Shown: in pieces, positions 16,325 to 25,710 of the stretch
How positions within the stretch are numbered: position 1 is the first letter of the stretch
Layout of the letters: each line of letters starts with the position of its first letter
Assembly (NCBI GenBank): GCA_947504725.1
Contig: CANNHN010000003.1
Coordinates: 24,945 to 88,944 of the forward strand
Direction of reading: 5' to 3'
Source: Bacteroidota bacterium
GTDB lineage: Bacteria > Bacteroidota > Bacteroidia > 2-12-FULL-35-15
Length of the DNA: 64,000 nt
The notes under the pieces: model-generated
The model's input: only the letters and a program-made list of their open reading frames with translations
Database searches by the model: none
What the model was told of the DNA's origin: nothing
Position numbers and translations under genes: made by a program

Positions 16325-17731
16325 ATGGAGTTGAGTAAAATACATAGTGTTTATTTTTTAGGTATTGGCGGTATCGGCATGAGTGCGCTTGCTCGTTACT
16401 TCAATGCTATGGGAAAAAAAGTCTCAGGCTATGATAAAACATCAACCAAACTTACAGATGAATTAATTGCAGAAGGAATAGATATTCATTTCGAAGACCA
16501 TATTAGAAATATTCCAAAGTACTTAAAAGAATTACCTTTTGATACCGATAACATCTTAATTGTTTTTACACCTGCCGTTCCAATTGACCACAGCGAGTAT
16601 GTATTTTTTAATTTAAATGGGTTTAACATTAAAAAAAGAGCTGAAGTATTGGGAATGATTACACAATCTGCACATACAATCGCTGTGGCCGGAACGCATG
16701 GTAAAACAACCACTTCATCCTTGGTGGCGCACATTTTAAAATCAGCAGGTTTGGATCCTTCTGCTTTTTTAGGAGGCATCACTCAGAATTACAATACAAA
16801 TTTACTTCTTAGCTCAAAACTAAAAAACTCCGAACTCCGAACTCCTGACTCCGAACTTATCGTAGTAGAAGCAGATGAGTACGATCGTTCTTTTTTAACA
16901 CTTCATCCTGAAATTGCTGTGATAACTTCCGTAGATGCAGATCATCTCGACATTTATGGAGACAAAGGTCATGTGGAGGAATCGTTTACATTGTTTGCTA
17001 AACAGGTGAAATCAAAATTGATTTTGAAAAAAAGTATCGTAGATAAAATTAAAACAGAAAAAAAGCCCATCACTTATGCCGTGAATGATGAATCGGCAGA
17101 CTATTTTGCAAGTAATATTCGAATTGAAAATGGATATTATAGCTATTCAATTGTAACACCATTATCTATTTATGAAGACATGCTAATGGGTTTACCTGGT
17201 TTGCATAATGTTGAAAACTCTGTTGCTGCTGTTGCGATTGCTTGTGAGTTGAATATTTCGGAAGAGGTTATTCGAAAAGCATTGGCTTCTTTCAAAGGTG
17301 TAAAAAGAAGATTTGATTATCACATTAAAACAGATAAATTGGTTTTTATTGATGACTACGCACATCATCCAGAAGAATTAAAGGCGGCAATTAGTTCTGC
17401 AAAAGAAATGTATCCTGGAAAAAAAATCACAGGAATATTTCAACCGCATTTATTTTCACGCACACGGGACTTTGCAGATGATTTTGCTAGCAGTTTAGAT
17501 TTGTTAGATGAATGCATTTTGATGGAAATTTATCCAGCGCGTGAATTGCCCATTGAAGGTGTTTCATCACAAATGCTTTTGAATAAAATGAAATCTACAA
17601 ATAAAAGTATTTGTCAAAAGTCTGATTTAGTTGAAGAAATTGGTAAAAGAGATATTGAAATACTAATGACAATGGGTGCTGGGGATATCGATACATTTGT
17701 AATCCCAATAAAGAATAAGTTAAGTTTTTAG
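16325..17731 (+). CDS. murC: UDP-N-acetylmuramate-L-alanine ligase MurC
   Basis: MurC catalyses the first amino-acid addition (L-Ala) to UDP-MurNAc. The start HSVYFLGIGGIGMSALAR, the P-loop GTHGKTTT (residues 123-130), VVEADEYDRSFL, the DDYAHHPEEL block and IFQPHLFSRTRDF are diagnostic. The ATG directly follows the murG stop. Unusual: between GGITQNYNTNLLL and VVEADEYD there is a short insertion encoded by a degenerate tandem repeat (16827-16858), giving KNSELRTPDSEL. The insertion keeps the frame and sits in a loop of the ATPase domain, so the enzyme is probably active. Confidence 0.95.
   Translation: MELSKIHSVYFLGIGGIGMSALARYFNAMGKKVSGYDKTSTKLTDELIAEGIDIHFEDHIRNIPKYLKELPFDTDNILIVFTPAVPIDHSEYVFFNLNGFNIKKRAEVLGMITQSAHTIAVAGTHGKTTTSSLVAHILKSAGLDPSAFLGGITQNYNTNLLLSSKLKNSELRTPDSELIVVEADEYDRSFLTLHPEIAVITSVDADHLDIYGDKGHVEESFTLFAKQVKSKLILKKSIVDKIKTEKKPITYAVNDESADYFASNIRIENGYYSYSIVTPLSIYEDMLMGLPGLHNVENSVAAVAIACELNISEEVIRKALASFKGVKRRFDYHIKTDKLVFIDDYAHHPEELKAAISSAKEMYPGKKITGIFQPHLFSRTRDFADDFASSLDLLDECILMEIYPARELPIEGVSSQMLLNKMKSTNKSICQKSDLVEEIGKRDIEILMTMGAGDIDTFVIPIKNKLSF
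16827..16858 (+). repeat. Short degenerate tandem repeat inside murC
   Basis: Units of the form ACTCCGA / ACTCCTG repeat four times (ACTCCGA, ACTCCGA, ACTCCTG, ACTCCGA). It resembles intergenic filler but lies in frame within the murC ATPase domain. Confidence 0.6.
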
Positions 17732-17784
17732 TTTCAAAATAGTAATCTGTGAGTGTCTGTGTAATCTGTGGTAAAAAGTAAAAA

Positions 17785-18591
17785 TTGAAAAAGTTTAAAA
17801 AAATACTATTCGTTTCACTTTGGGTTGTGCTTATTGCAGGACTGTTGTTTACTATGGGCTTTGTAAATAAGCAGCAAGATGCATTGCTATGCAAAACCTT
17901 AAATGTCACCGTAAATCAGGAGAACGATTTATACTTTTTAGATAAATTGGATGTCATTCAACTTATAAAGGATAGAGGTGACTCGATTGTTGGACAACCA
18001 AAATCAACTGTGAATGTTTCTGAAATTGAAAAATCGCTGAATAGTCATTCGAATATTGCTAATGCAGAGGCTTATATGTCTATCAATGGAGAAATGAAAG
18101 TTGAAGTAACACAACGTCAGCCGGTAGTGCGTGTGATGAATTTAGATGGTGATAGTTATTACATTGATAGTGAAGGAAAGTTTATGCCGTTGTCAAATAA
18201 ATATACTGCAAAAGTGTTGGTAGCTAACGGGATGCTTTCGGAGCCTTTTATTAAAAGGTATACGTATTCAATTGCTGATATTGGTAAAGATAGTTTGTTG
18301 AATGCTACAAGTATGTTGGATGAAATATATGCGATGTCAAATTATATAAATGCTGATAAGTTTTGGAGCTCACAAATTCAACAAATTTATATTAATAGAG
18401 ATAAAGACCTGGAAATTGTTCCTATGGCTGGAGATCAAAAAATAATATTTGGTGACACTACATTTATGGATGAAAAATTTAAAAAACTATTGACATTCTA
18501 TCAACAAGGATTAAATACAACTGGTTGGTGGGATAAATACAGCACTATTAACTTGAAATTTAAAAATCAAATTGTTTGTACTAAAAAATAA
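17785..18591 (+). CDS. ftsQ: Cell-division protein FtsQ
   Basis: A bitopic membrane protein of 268 residues: a short basic N-terminus, one membrane helix (about 7-26, LFVSLWVVLIAGLLFTMGF), then a periplasmic POTRA-type region (VIQLIKDRGDSIVGQPKSTVNVSEIEKSL ... VEVTQRQPVVRVMN) and the FtsQ/DivIB domain with YYIDSEGKFMPLS. FtsQ bridges FtsBL to the divisome and regulates FtsWI. It starts with TTG at 17785, and its position between murC and ftsA is the canonical one. The 53-bp gap before it contains two copies of TAATCTGTG. Confidence 0.92.
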   Translation: MKKFKKILFVSLWVVLIAGLLFTMGFVNKQQDALLCKTLNVTVNQENDLYFLDKLDVIQLIKDRGDSIVGQPKSTVNVSEIEKSLNSHSNIANAEAYMSINGEMKVEVTQRQPVVRVMNLDGDSYYIDSEGKFMPLSNKYTAKVLVANGMLSEPFIKRYTYSIADIGKDSLLNATSMLDEIYAMSNYINADKFWSSQIQQIYINRDKDLEIVPMAGDQKIIFGDTTFMDEKFKKLLTFYQQGLNTTGWWDKYSTINLKFKNQIVCTKK

Positions 18592-18608
18592 ATTATAATT
18601 ATTATAAC

Positions 18609-19889
18609 ATGGAACCATCAGAAATTGTAGTAGGATTAGATATCGGGACAACAAAAATTGTAGCGATTGTAGGTCGTAGAAATGAATTCGGAAAAATTGA
18701 AATTCTTGGAATGGGTAAGTCCGAATCCTTTGGAGTTGCTAGAGGAGTAGTTCAAAATATTGATCAGACTGTTCAGTCGATTCAGACTGCTGTGTCGGAA
18801 GCTGAAGCAAAATCAGGCGTGGATATAAAAGTTGTAAACGTAGGTATTGCCGGGCAACATATTCGCAGTATGCAACATCGTGGTATCAAAACACGTGCAA
18901 GTATTGAGCAAGAAATTTCTCAAAACGATATTGATGCGTTGATTGATGATATGTATAAATTGATGATGGCACCTGGTGAGGAAATTATTCATGTGCTTCC
19001 ACAGGAATATATTATCGATAATGAATCGGGAATTAAAAATCCGATTGGTATGTCAGGAATTCGTTTGGAAGCAAATTTTCATATCATCACTGGACAAATT
19101 GCTGCTGCACGAAACATCTATAAGTGTGTTCAAAAAGCTGGATTGGAAGTTTCTGAATTAACATTAGAGCCTCTTGCTTCTGCAGATGCCGTTTTAAGTA
19201 ACGAAGAAAAAGAAGCGGGTGTTGTGTTGGTTGATATAGGTGGCGGAACAACCGATGTGGCTATCTTTCAAGATGGAATTATTCGTCACACTGCGGTTAT
19301 CCCTTTCGGTGGAAATGTAATTACGGAAGATGTAAAAGAAGGCTGTACGATTATTAAAAGTCAAGCAGAATTATTAAAAATAAAATTTGGTTCTGCTTTG
19401 GCGAGCGAAAATCAGGAAAATGAAATTGTTTCAATTCCTGGATTAAGAGGTCGCGCACACAAAGAAATTTCAGTTCGTAATCTTTCTGCAATTATTCAAG
19501 CACGAATGGAAGAAATTGTAGAGCATGTGTATTATGAAATCAAACATTCGGGATACGAGAAAAAATTAATTGCAGGAATTGTCGTTACTGGGGGTGGTGC
19601 TCAATTAAAACATGTTTCGCAATTAATTGAATACATCACGGGAATGGATACACGCGTTGGCTATCCAAACGAACATTTGGCAAAAGGAAGTGAAGATGTT
19701 ACCAGTCCGTTATTTGCTACTTCTGTAGGTTTGGTCATGAAAGGTTTACAAACCTTAGATAAACAAAACAAAAAAATGGTTTCAACAACTGGTGATACTA
19801 AAGGAATAAAAGGACATTCTAAAGAAAAAACTTCAGGCTTTTTTGATAAGCTAAAAAGTTTCTTTGATGAGGATGCTGCTCAGAAATAG
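18609..19889 (+). CDS. ftsA: Cell-division protein FtsA
   Basis: FtsA is an actin-like ATPase that anchors FtsZ filaments to the membrane and signals to the divisome. The ATP-binding actin-fold motifs are present: VGLDIGTTKIVAIVG (residues 8-22), VVLVDIGGGTTDVAIF and GIVVTGGGAQLKHV. The SHS2-type 1C insertion lies between the first two phosphate-binding blocks. The C-terminal end (GFFDKLKSFFDED) is an amphipathic helix of the type used as a membrane-targeting sequence. Length, 426 aa, is normal. ftsZ follows after 150 bp. Confidence 0.95.
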   Translation: MEPSEIVVGLDIGTTKIVAIVGRRNEFGKIEILGMGKSESFGVARGVVQNIDQTVQSIQTAVSEAEAKSGVDIKVVNVGIAGQHIRSMQHRGIKTRASIEQEISQNDIDALIDDMYKLMMAPGEEIIHVLPQEYIIDNESGIKNPIGMSGIRLEANFHIITGQIAAARNIYKCVQKAGLEVSELTLEPLASADAVLSNEEKEAGVVLVDIGGGTTDVAIFQDGIIRHTAVIPFGGNVITEDVKEGCTIIKSQAELLKIKFGSALASENQENEIVSIPGLRGRAHKEISVRNLSAIIQARMEEIVEHVYYEIKHSGYEKKLIAGIVVTGGGAQLKHVSQLIEYITGMDTRVGYPNEHLAKGSEDVTSPLFATSVGLVMKGLQTLDKQNKKMVSTTGDTKGIKGHSKEKTSGFFDKLKSFFDEDAAQK

Positions 19890-19917
19890 AGGGAAATGGG
19901 TGTAGAAATTAACATCT

Positions 19918-20008
19918 CATAGTTAGTAACTATGAACCTATGCGTTAAATCTACATTAAAAAAAGCCCCAATTTTAGGGCAGTATAAAATTAACACGGGT
20001 TAAAACCC
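19918..20008. promoter_or_regulatory. ftsA-ftsZ intergenic dyads
   Basis: A perfect 17-bp palindrome, CATAGTTA-G-TAACTATG (19918-19934), and a second dyad GGGTT-AA-AACCC (19997-20008) lie in the 150-bp gap before ftsZ. Between them a GCCC / GGGC pair (about 19965-19980) lacks a U-tract on the plus strand and is not a convincing terminator. The first dyad has the form of an operator for a dimeric regulator; no such factor is identified. Confidence 0.35.
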
Positions 20009-20039
20009 AACATTATCAAACGTTTTAAATAAAAACAAA

Positions 20040-22139
20040 ATGATGAAATTTGATTTACCAACAGAAAACTCCTCAATTATAAAGGTAATTGGAGTAGGTG
20101 GTGGCGGAAGCAACGCTGTAAACCATATGTACAAACAAGGCATCAAAGGTGTTGATTTTATTGTATGTAATACCGACCAACAGGCATTGGACATGAGTCC
20201 AGTTCCTTTACGTATAGTTTTAGGTGCTAGTTTAACAAAAGGTCGTGGTGCGGGTTCTTTACCTGAAGTTGGTAAGAATGCTGCTATCGAAAATATCGAA
20301 GAAGTAAAAGCATTGTTAGCTAACAATACCGAAATGGTATTTATTACTGCTGGATTAGGTGGTGGTACTGGAACAGGTGCTGCTCCAATTATTGCGAAGG
20401 CTGCTAAAGAAATGGGAATTTTAACAGTAGGTATTGTTACTATCCCTTTCGGATTTGAAGGTAAAAAACGTAAAGCTCAAGCAGATGCTGGTTTAGAAGC
20501 ACTGAAAGAAAATGTTGACACGCTACTTGTTATCAGCAATGATAAATTACGTGAGATCTATGGTAATTTAAAAGTAACTGAAGCTTTCGGACATGCAGAT
20601 GATATTCTAGCAACTGCTGCAAAAGGAATTGCTGATATCATTACAACAACATTACAAATCAATACCGATATCAACGATGTTAAAACGGTAATGAAAGAAA
20701 GCGGTGTTGCGATTATGGGTTCTGCTATGGCGAGTGGTGAACAACGTGCATTACGTGCTGTTGAACAAGCAATGACTTCTCCTTTATTAAACGATAGTAA
20801 TATTAAAGGTGCTCGTTATGTTTTAGTGAACGTTACTTGTGGTGAGGATGAAATTACAATGGATGAATTTGGAGAAATTACAGATTATATCCAAGATGCA
20901 GCAGGTATGTCTGCTGAAGTAATTAAAGGTTATGGTGTTGATCCTTCTTTGGGAGATAAAGTAAATGTAACCATCATTGCTACAGGATTTAATTCAAAAG
21001 CTGATTTAGGAATTCAAATCGAAAAAGCTCCAGCTAAAAAAGTATTTTCTTTAATGGATGAATTGAAATTTGAAGTTGTTGCTCCTATTGCGGAAGTTAC
21101 TCCTCAAGTAGAAGAGATTAAGTTAAAGCCAGTGGAAATGACTTCTTATTTTAAAGAAGAAGTGAAGAAAGAAGAAGTAAAAGTTGAAGCAACGATTGAA
21201 TTGATACAAGAAAATCTTCCGTTTGTAGCTGAAGTAGTTGCTGAAGTGAAAGTGGAAGAAGCGCCAATCATTGTAAATGAAGTTGAAGAAGTTGTTTTAG
21301 AGATTGAACCAATCATTGTGAATGAAGTAGTGGTGGAAGAGGAAACTCCATTTATTGTTAATGAAGTGATCGCTGAAGTAGATATAGTTGAGGAAGATTC
21401 ATTCTTTGAAAGTGAAACAGAAGAAACATTTGTGGATGAAAATCCAATCATTGTAAATGAAATAGTAGCGGTTGAAGAAACACCAATCATCGTAAACGAA
21501 ATTGTTGCTGAAGAAACTCCAGTTTTCGTAAATGAGGTTGTAGCAGAGGAGACACTTATCATTGTTAATGAAATTGTTGCTGAAGAAACTCCAGTTTTCG
21601 TAAATGAGGTTGTAGCAGAGGAGACACCTATCATTGTGAATGAAGTGGTTGAAGAACCAGTTACATTCGTAAGTGAAGAAGTAATGGAGCCGATTTTTGA
21701 AGTAGAAGAAGCGAAGACTCCTGTTATTTTCGAATTCGAAATCGCCAACAAGGTTGTTGCTGAAGAGCCAATTATTGTTAACAATGTAGAAGAAACTATT
21801 GTTGCGAGTATTACATTGGATGAAGCATATGCTAAATCTGAGCCAGTTGTTGAGGCAAAAGAAGAAAATACAATTGTTGCAAAAGTTCAAAACGATGAGC
21901 AATTGAAAAAAGCACAAGATCGCGTTGCTAAATTAAAAGAGTTAAGTTTTAAATTAAAATCTCCGAATGGTTTATCTGAATTAGAAAATGAGCCAGCTTA
22001 CAAAAGAAGAAACATTAATTTAGATTCTACACCTCATTCTTCTGAATCACAAGTGTCTCGTTACACTTTGTCTGAAGGCGATGATAAAAAAGTAGAGATT
22101 AAACCTAACAACTCTTTTTTACACGATAACGTTGATTAA
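20040..22139 (+). CDS. ftsZ: Cell-division GTPase FtsZ with long repetitive C-terminal linker
   Basis: The tubulin-like GTPase that forms the Z-ring. Residues ~1-320 are a normal FtsZ core: IGVGGGGSNAVNHM, the tubulin signature GGGTGTG at 107-113, the T7-loop region TTLQINTDINDVKTVM, and the C-terminal globular subdomain. The protein is 699 aa, far above the usual 350-500, because residues ~325-640 form an acidic linker in which (I/F)(I/V)VNE(V/I)V-(A)EE recurs about ten times. DNA in this part contains a near-identical 72-bp tandem duplication (21498-21569 and 21570-21641). A final conserved peptide (IKPNNSFLHDNVD) is kept and probably binds FtsA. The ATG ATG start matches the conserved N-terminus. 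Confidence 0.95.
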   Translation: MMKFDLPTENSSIIKVIGVGGGGSNAVNHMYKQGIKGVDFIVCNTDQQALDMSPVPLRIVLGASLTKGRGAGSLPEVGKNAAIENIEEVKALLANNTEMVFITAGLGGGTGTGAAPIIAKAAKEMGILTVGIVTIPFGFEGKKRKAQADAGLEALKENVDTLLVISNDKLREIYGNLKVTEAFGHADDILATAAKGIADIITTTLQINTDINDVKTVMKESGVAIMGSAMASGEQRALRAVEQAMTSPLLNDSNIKGARYVLVNVTCGEDEITMDEFGEITDYIQDAAGMSAEVIKGYGVDPSLGDKVNVTIIATGFNSKADLGIQIEKAPAKKVFSLMDELKFEVVAPIAEVTPQVEEIKLKPVEMTSYFKEEVKKEEVKVEATIELIQENLPFVAEVVAEVKVEEAPIIVNEVEEVVLEIEPIIVNEVVVEEETPFIVNEVIAEVDIVEEDSFFESETEETFVDENPIIVNEIVAVEETPIIVNEIVAEETPVFVNEVVAEETLIIVNEIVAEETPVFVNEVVAEETPIIVNEVVEEPVTFVSEEVMEPIFEVEEAKTPVIFEFEIANKVVAEEPIIVNNVEETIVASITLDEAYAKSEPVVEAKEENTIVAKVQNDEQLKKAQDRVAKLKELSFKLKSPNGLSELENEPAYKRRNINLDSTPHSSESQVSRYTLSEGDDKKVEIKPNNSFLHDNVD
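21498..21641 (+). repeat. 72-bp tandem duplication in the ftsZ linker
   Basis: Two adjacent 72-bp copies start with GAAATTGTTGCTGAAGAAAC and differ at only a few positions (for example CTTATC versus CCTATC). Each encodes a 24-residue unit EIVAEETP...VVAEE. High identity suggests a recent duplication or gene conversion. Confidence 0.85.
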
Positions 22140-22163
22140 AGAATTAATTAGTTAATACGAAAG

Positions 22164-22193
22164 AATCCCTCGAGCAATCGGGGGATTTTTTTT
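22164..22193 (+). terminator. Intrinsic terminator of the dcw cluster
   Basis: AATCCCTCG (22164-22172) pairs with CGGGGGATT (22179-22187), one G-U pair, with a 6-nt loop and a run of eight T. It lies 25 bp after the ftsZ stop. Confidence 0.9.
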
Positions 22194-22231
22194 GACTATA
22201 ATTGTCCGATTATAAATTGCAAAAAATGCCT

Positions 22232-22282
22232 AACTTTAAACTTTCTCCGAAGGAGTTCCTTCGGAACAAACTTTAAACTTTC
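22232..22282 (+). repeat. Hairpin flanked by AACTTTAAACTTTC direct repeats
   Basis: TCCGAAGG / CCTTCGGA (22246-22253 with 22258-22265) is an 8-bp hairpin with a 4-nt loop, framed on both sides by AACTTTAAACTTTC. It sits just before the yqeY start and could occlude or shape its leader. A similar ACTTTAAACTTT string precedes lptE (28233-28258). Confidence 0.5.
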
Positions 22283-22293
22283 AAACTAAAAAA

Positions 22294-22737
22294 ATGGCTT
22301 TAGAAGAAAAAATAAATGCAGACATTAAATCTGCAATGCTCGCGAAAGAAGCTTCCAAATTAGAAGCATTACGCGCTATTAAATCAGCAATCTTATTGTT
22401 AAAGACTTCGCCTGAAGGATTGAATGATGATACAGAAATGAAAGCGCTGTTGAAAATGGTGAAGCAACGAAAAGAAACTGCTGATTTGTACGTTACTCAA
22501 AACCGTAAAGATTTAGCAGATGTTGAATTGGCTCAAGCAGCAGTTATCGAAGCTTACCTTCCAAAACAGATGAGTGAAGAGGATGTGAAAGCGGAAGTTG
22601 CAAAAATCATTACCGCTGTTGGAGCAACTTCTCCAGCTGATATGGGGAAAGTAATGGGTGCTGCATCAAAACAATTAGCTGGGAAAGCAGATGGTAAATT
22701 GATTTCTAGTATTGTGAAAGAGCTACTTAGTAAATAA
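22294..22737 (+). CDS. GatB/YqeY domain-containing protein
   Basis: A 147-residue soluble protein matching the YqeY family: LEEKINADIKSAMLAKEASKLEALRAIKSAI at the N-terminus, MVKQRKETADLYVTQNRKDLADVE in the middle, and the helical YqeY tail ending with KADGKLISSIVKELLS. The family shares the tRNA-binding C-terminal domain of the GatB amidotransferase subunit; its precise role is not settled, though involvement in tRNA amidation or quality control is often proposed. It stands alone between the dcw terminator and a structured intergenic repeat, and is probably a monocistronic gene. Confidence 0.92.
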   Translation: MALEEKINADIKSAMLAKEASKLEALRAIKSAILLLKTSPEGLNDDTEMKALLKMVKQRKETADLYVTQNRKDLADVELAQAAVIEAYLPKQMSEEDVKAEVAKIITAVGATSPADMGKVMGAASKQLAGKADGKLISSIVKELLSK

Positions 22738-22747
22738 TAATGACAAT

Positions 22748-22826
22748 GCCCTTCGATAGTGTCTGCTTCAACGCAGAATGCTCAGGGTGACTGTTGAGGT
22801 TGTCACCCTGAGTGGAGTCGAAGGGC
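22748..22826. repeat. Dispersed repeat family A, inverted pair (possible three-way junction)
   Basis: Two family-A units face each other. GCCCTTCGA (22748-22756) pairs with TCGAAGGGC (22818-22826), CTCAGGGTGAC (22781-22791) pairs with GTCACCCTGAG (22802-22812), and the left arm also holds TCTGC/GCAGA (22762-22766 with 22773-22777). It lies between the convergent yqeY and OMP genes and could act as a transcript 3' end for both. Confidence 0.8.
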
Positions 22827-22856
22827 GTAGTTTCGTTTTTTGTTTGCTATCTGTAT

Positions 22857-23696
22857 CTATAAAGAAAACTGGTAGCCCAATACCAATATATTTTCAAACG
22901 TCCAAAAATGGTGGTAGGCCTTTCCTTCTCCAATTACTAATACATCTGTATAGTTTGCAAAAGTTCCTTTGGCAGTATATTCTAAATAAATATGTTTAAA
23001 GGCTTCGTAGCGAAATCCAACTTCAAGGCCAGCGCAATATCCTGCCACATGAAATTTGTTGTTTAAATTTTCTCCGAACAATGTTACTTCTGTTCTCGGT
23101 ATTACTGGTCCAGCACCCAATTTTGCAACTCCAGAAATTAAATGCTTGTTGTTTTTTGAAGTGAATAATTTTTGACGCTTCACAAAATTCAACATTAAAA
23201 AATTAGCTCCGTCCGAATGCTCAAAATGTAAAAATGTTTTCGGGTCTATTAAGGTATCCTGGTCAATCGCTTGTCCACGAATCGTTCCTTCAACTCTGCG
23301 CGTTTGAAAATCCTCCATAATGTATTTTGTATGGTCGAAATTAATTTCAATTCCCAAATCATATTTGTTATTGAAAAAATAGCCAATGCGATAATTGTAC
23401 TGAGGAATCGTTAAGTCAGTTCTGAAAATATCTTTGATGCCTGGGCGATCTCTGGCAGTCACATCATAAATTGTAAAGTCGTAAGACTGAACTCCTCCTT
23501 TGCTGGCATCAAATTCTGTTGTCGTGTTTTTAAAATGAATGTCACTTTTAGAAAACCAACATCTATTATATCCCCAGGAAAGGTAAAAAGTACCTTTCGT
23601 TCTTTTTGTAGGTGTTAAATGCAATAATGAATCCTGGCTTTTTGCAAAGGAAAAAGTAAGAAGGAATAAAAACGTTAAATAGACAATTCTTTTCAT
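22857..23696 (-). CDS. Predicted outer-membrane beta-barrel protein (279 aa)
   Basis: A signal peptide (MKRIVYLTFLFLLTFSFAKSQ, cleavage after about residue 20) is followed by alternating hydrophobic/polar strands rich in aromatic residues, such as GTFYLSWGYNRCWFSKSD, YNYRIGYFFNNKYDLGIEINF and a C-terminal strand ending ENILVLGYQFSL, with a terminal aromatic-x-Leu of barrel type. No named family is recognised. The ATG overlaps the stop codon of the small upstream membrane-protein gene by one base (TGATG), so the two are very likely translated together. Function unknown; the envelope location is inferred. Confidence 0.8.
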   Translation of the reverse strand: MKRIVYLTFLFLLTFSFAKSQDSLLHLTPTKRTKGTFYLSWGYNRCWFSKSDIHFKNTTTEFDASKGGVQSYDFTIYDVTARDRPGIKDIFRTDLTIPQYNYRIGYFFNNKYDLGIEINFDHTKYIMEDFQTRRVEGTIRGQAIDQDTLIDPKTFLHFEHSDGANFLMLNFVKRQKLFTSKNNKHLISGVAKLGAGPVIPRTEVTLFGENLNNKFHVAGYCAGLEVGFRYEAFKHIYLEYTAKGTFANYTDVLVIGEGKAYHHFWTFENILVLGYQFSL

Positions 23697-23863
23697 CAGT
23701 GCTTATTTTTTTTGTTCGTAAAACCGATAAGCAACATCACTGCCCAAGGCATGTAAAACGGACTAAGCGCTTTGAGTGAAACGGAGGTAATAAAAAATAA
23801 CAACAATGCGATGATTGTTGTAACTCCCATACCGATTAATCCTATTTTAATGAGTCTGCTCAA
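23696..23863 (-). CDS. Small two-helix membrane protein, coupled to the downstream OMP gene
   Basis: A 55-codon frame on the minus strand, starting with TTG at 23863 and stopping with TGA at 23696-23698; the TGA shares its A with the ATG of the next gene. The product has two hydrophobic segments (IGLIGMGVTTIIALLLFFIT and LSPFYMPWAVMLLIGF) and a basic tail (TNKKNKH). A promoter-like TATCTTCG (one mismatch to TAnnTTTG) at 23881-23888 would start transcription just before the TTG, supporting this start; an ATG 11 codons later is an alternative. Function unknown. Confidence 0.6.
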   Translation of the reverse strand: MSRLIKIGLIGMGVTTIIALLLFFITSVSLKALSPFYMPWAVMLLIGFTNKKNKH

Positions 23864-23933
23864 CGTAAATTTATTATGTGCGAAGATAATGAATTCGTAG
23901 CCTTTCTATTTAAAAACAGTCTGATTATTATCA

Positions 23934-23968
23934 TAAAAAAGCCCCTTCCTATAACAGAAGAGGCTTTT
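23934..23968 (-). terminator. Terminator of the groS-groL operon
   Basis: AAAAGCC-C-CTTC pairs with GAAG-A-GGCTTTT around a short AT-rich loop (one C/A mismatch). Plus-strand A6 gives a U-run on the minus transcript. It lies 20 bp past the groL stop. Confidence 0.75.
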
Positions 23969-23988
23969 ATATTTTAATAAGAAATGAA

Positions 23989-25632
<1,644 letters not shown>

Positions 25633-25665
25633 TTAGTTTATTAGTTAATTTGTTGTTTTTTAATT

Positions 25666-25691
25666 GTCACTTCTAGAAGAGTCGAGAAGTG
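25666..25691 (+). repeat. Variant of dispersed repeat A between groS and groL
   Basis: GTCAC and GTCGA keep the spacing of family A (5 + 10 + 5), but the CCCT...AGGG arms are replaced by CACTTCT...AGAAGTG, so base-pairing is retained with different bases. Confidence 0.6.
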
Positions 25692-25710
25692 TAATGATCT
25701 GTTATCAGTA

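Noticed and set aside
19955..19985. GCCC/GGGC hairpin between ftsA and ftsZ as a terminator
   Set aside because: Only a four-base stem and no T-run on the plus strand; termination here would also silence ftsZ unless it had its own promoter.
21146..21784. 212-codon open frame on the minus strand opposite the ftsZ linker
   Set aside because: Its Ser/Thr/Ile repeats are the antisense of the VNE-type repeats in ftsZ; low complexity keeps the frame open. No start context or homology pattern of its own.
21399..21917. 172-codon Asn/Phe-rich minus-strand frame opposite ftsZ
   Set aside because: Also a shadow of the repetitive linker, in another frame.
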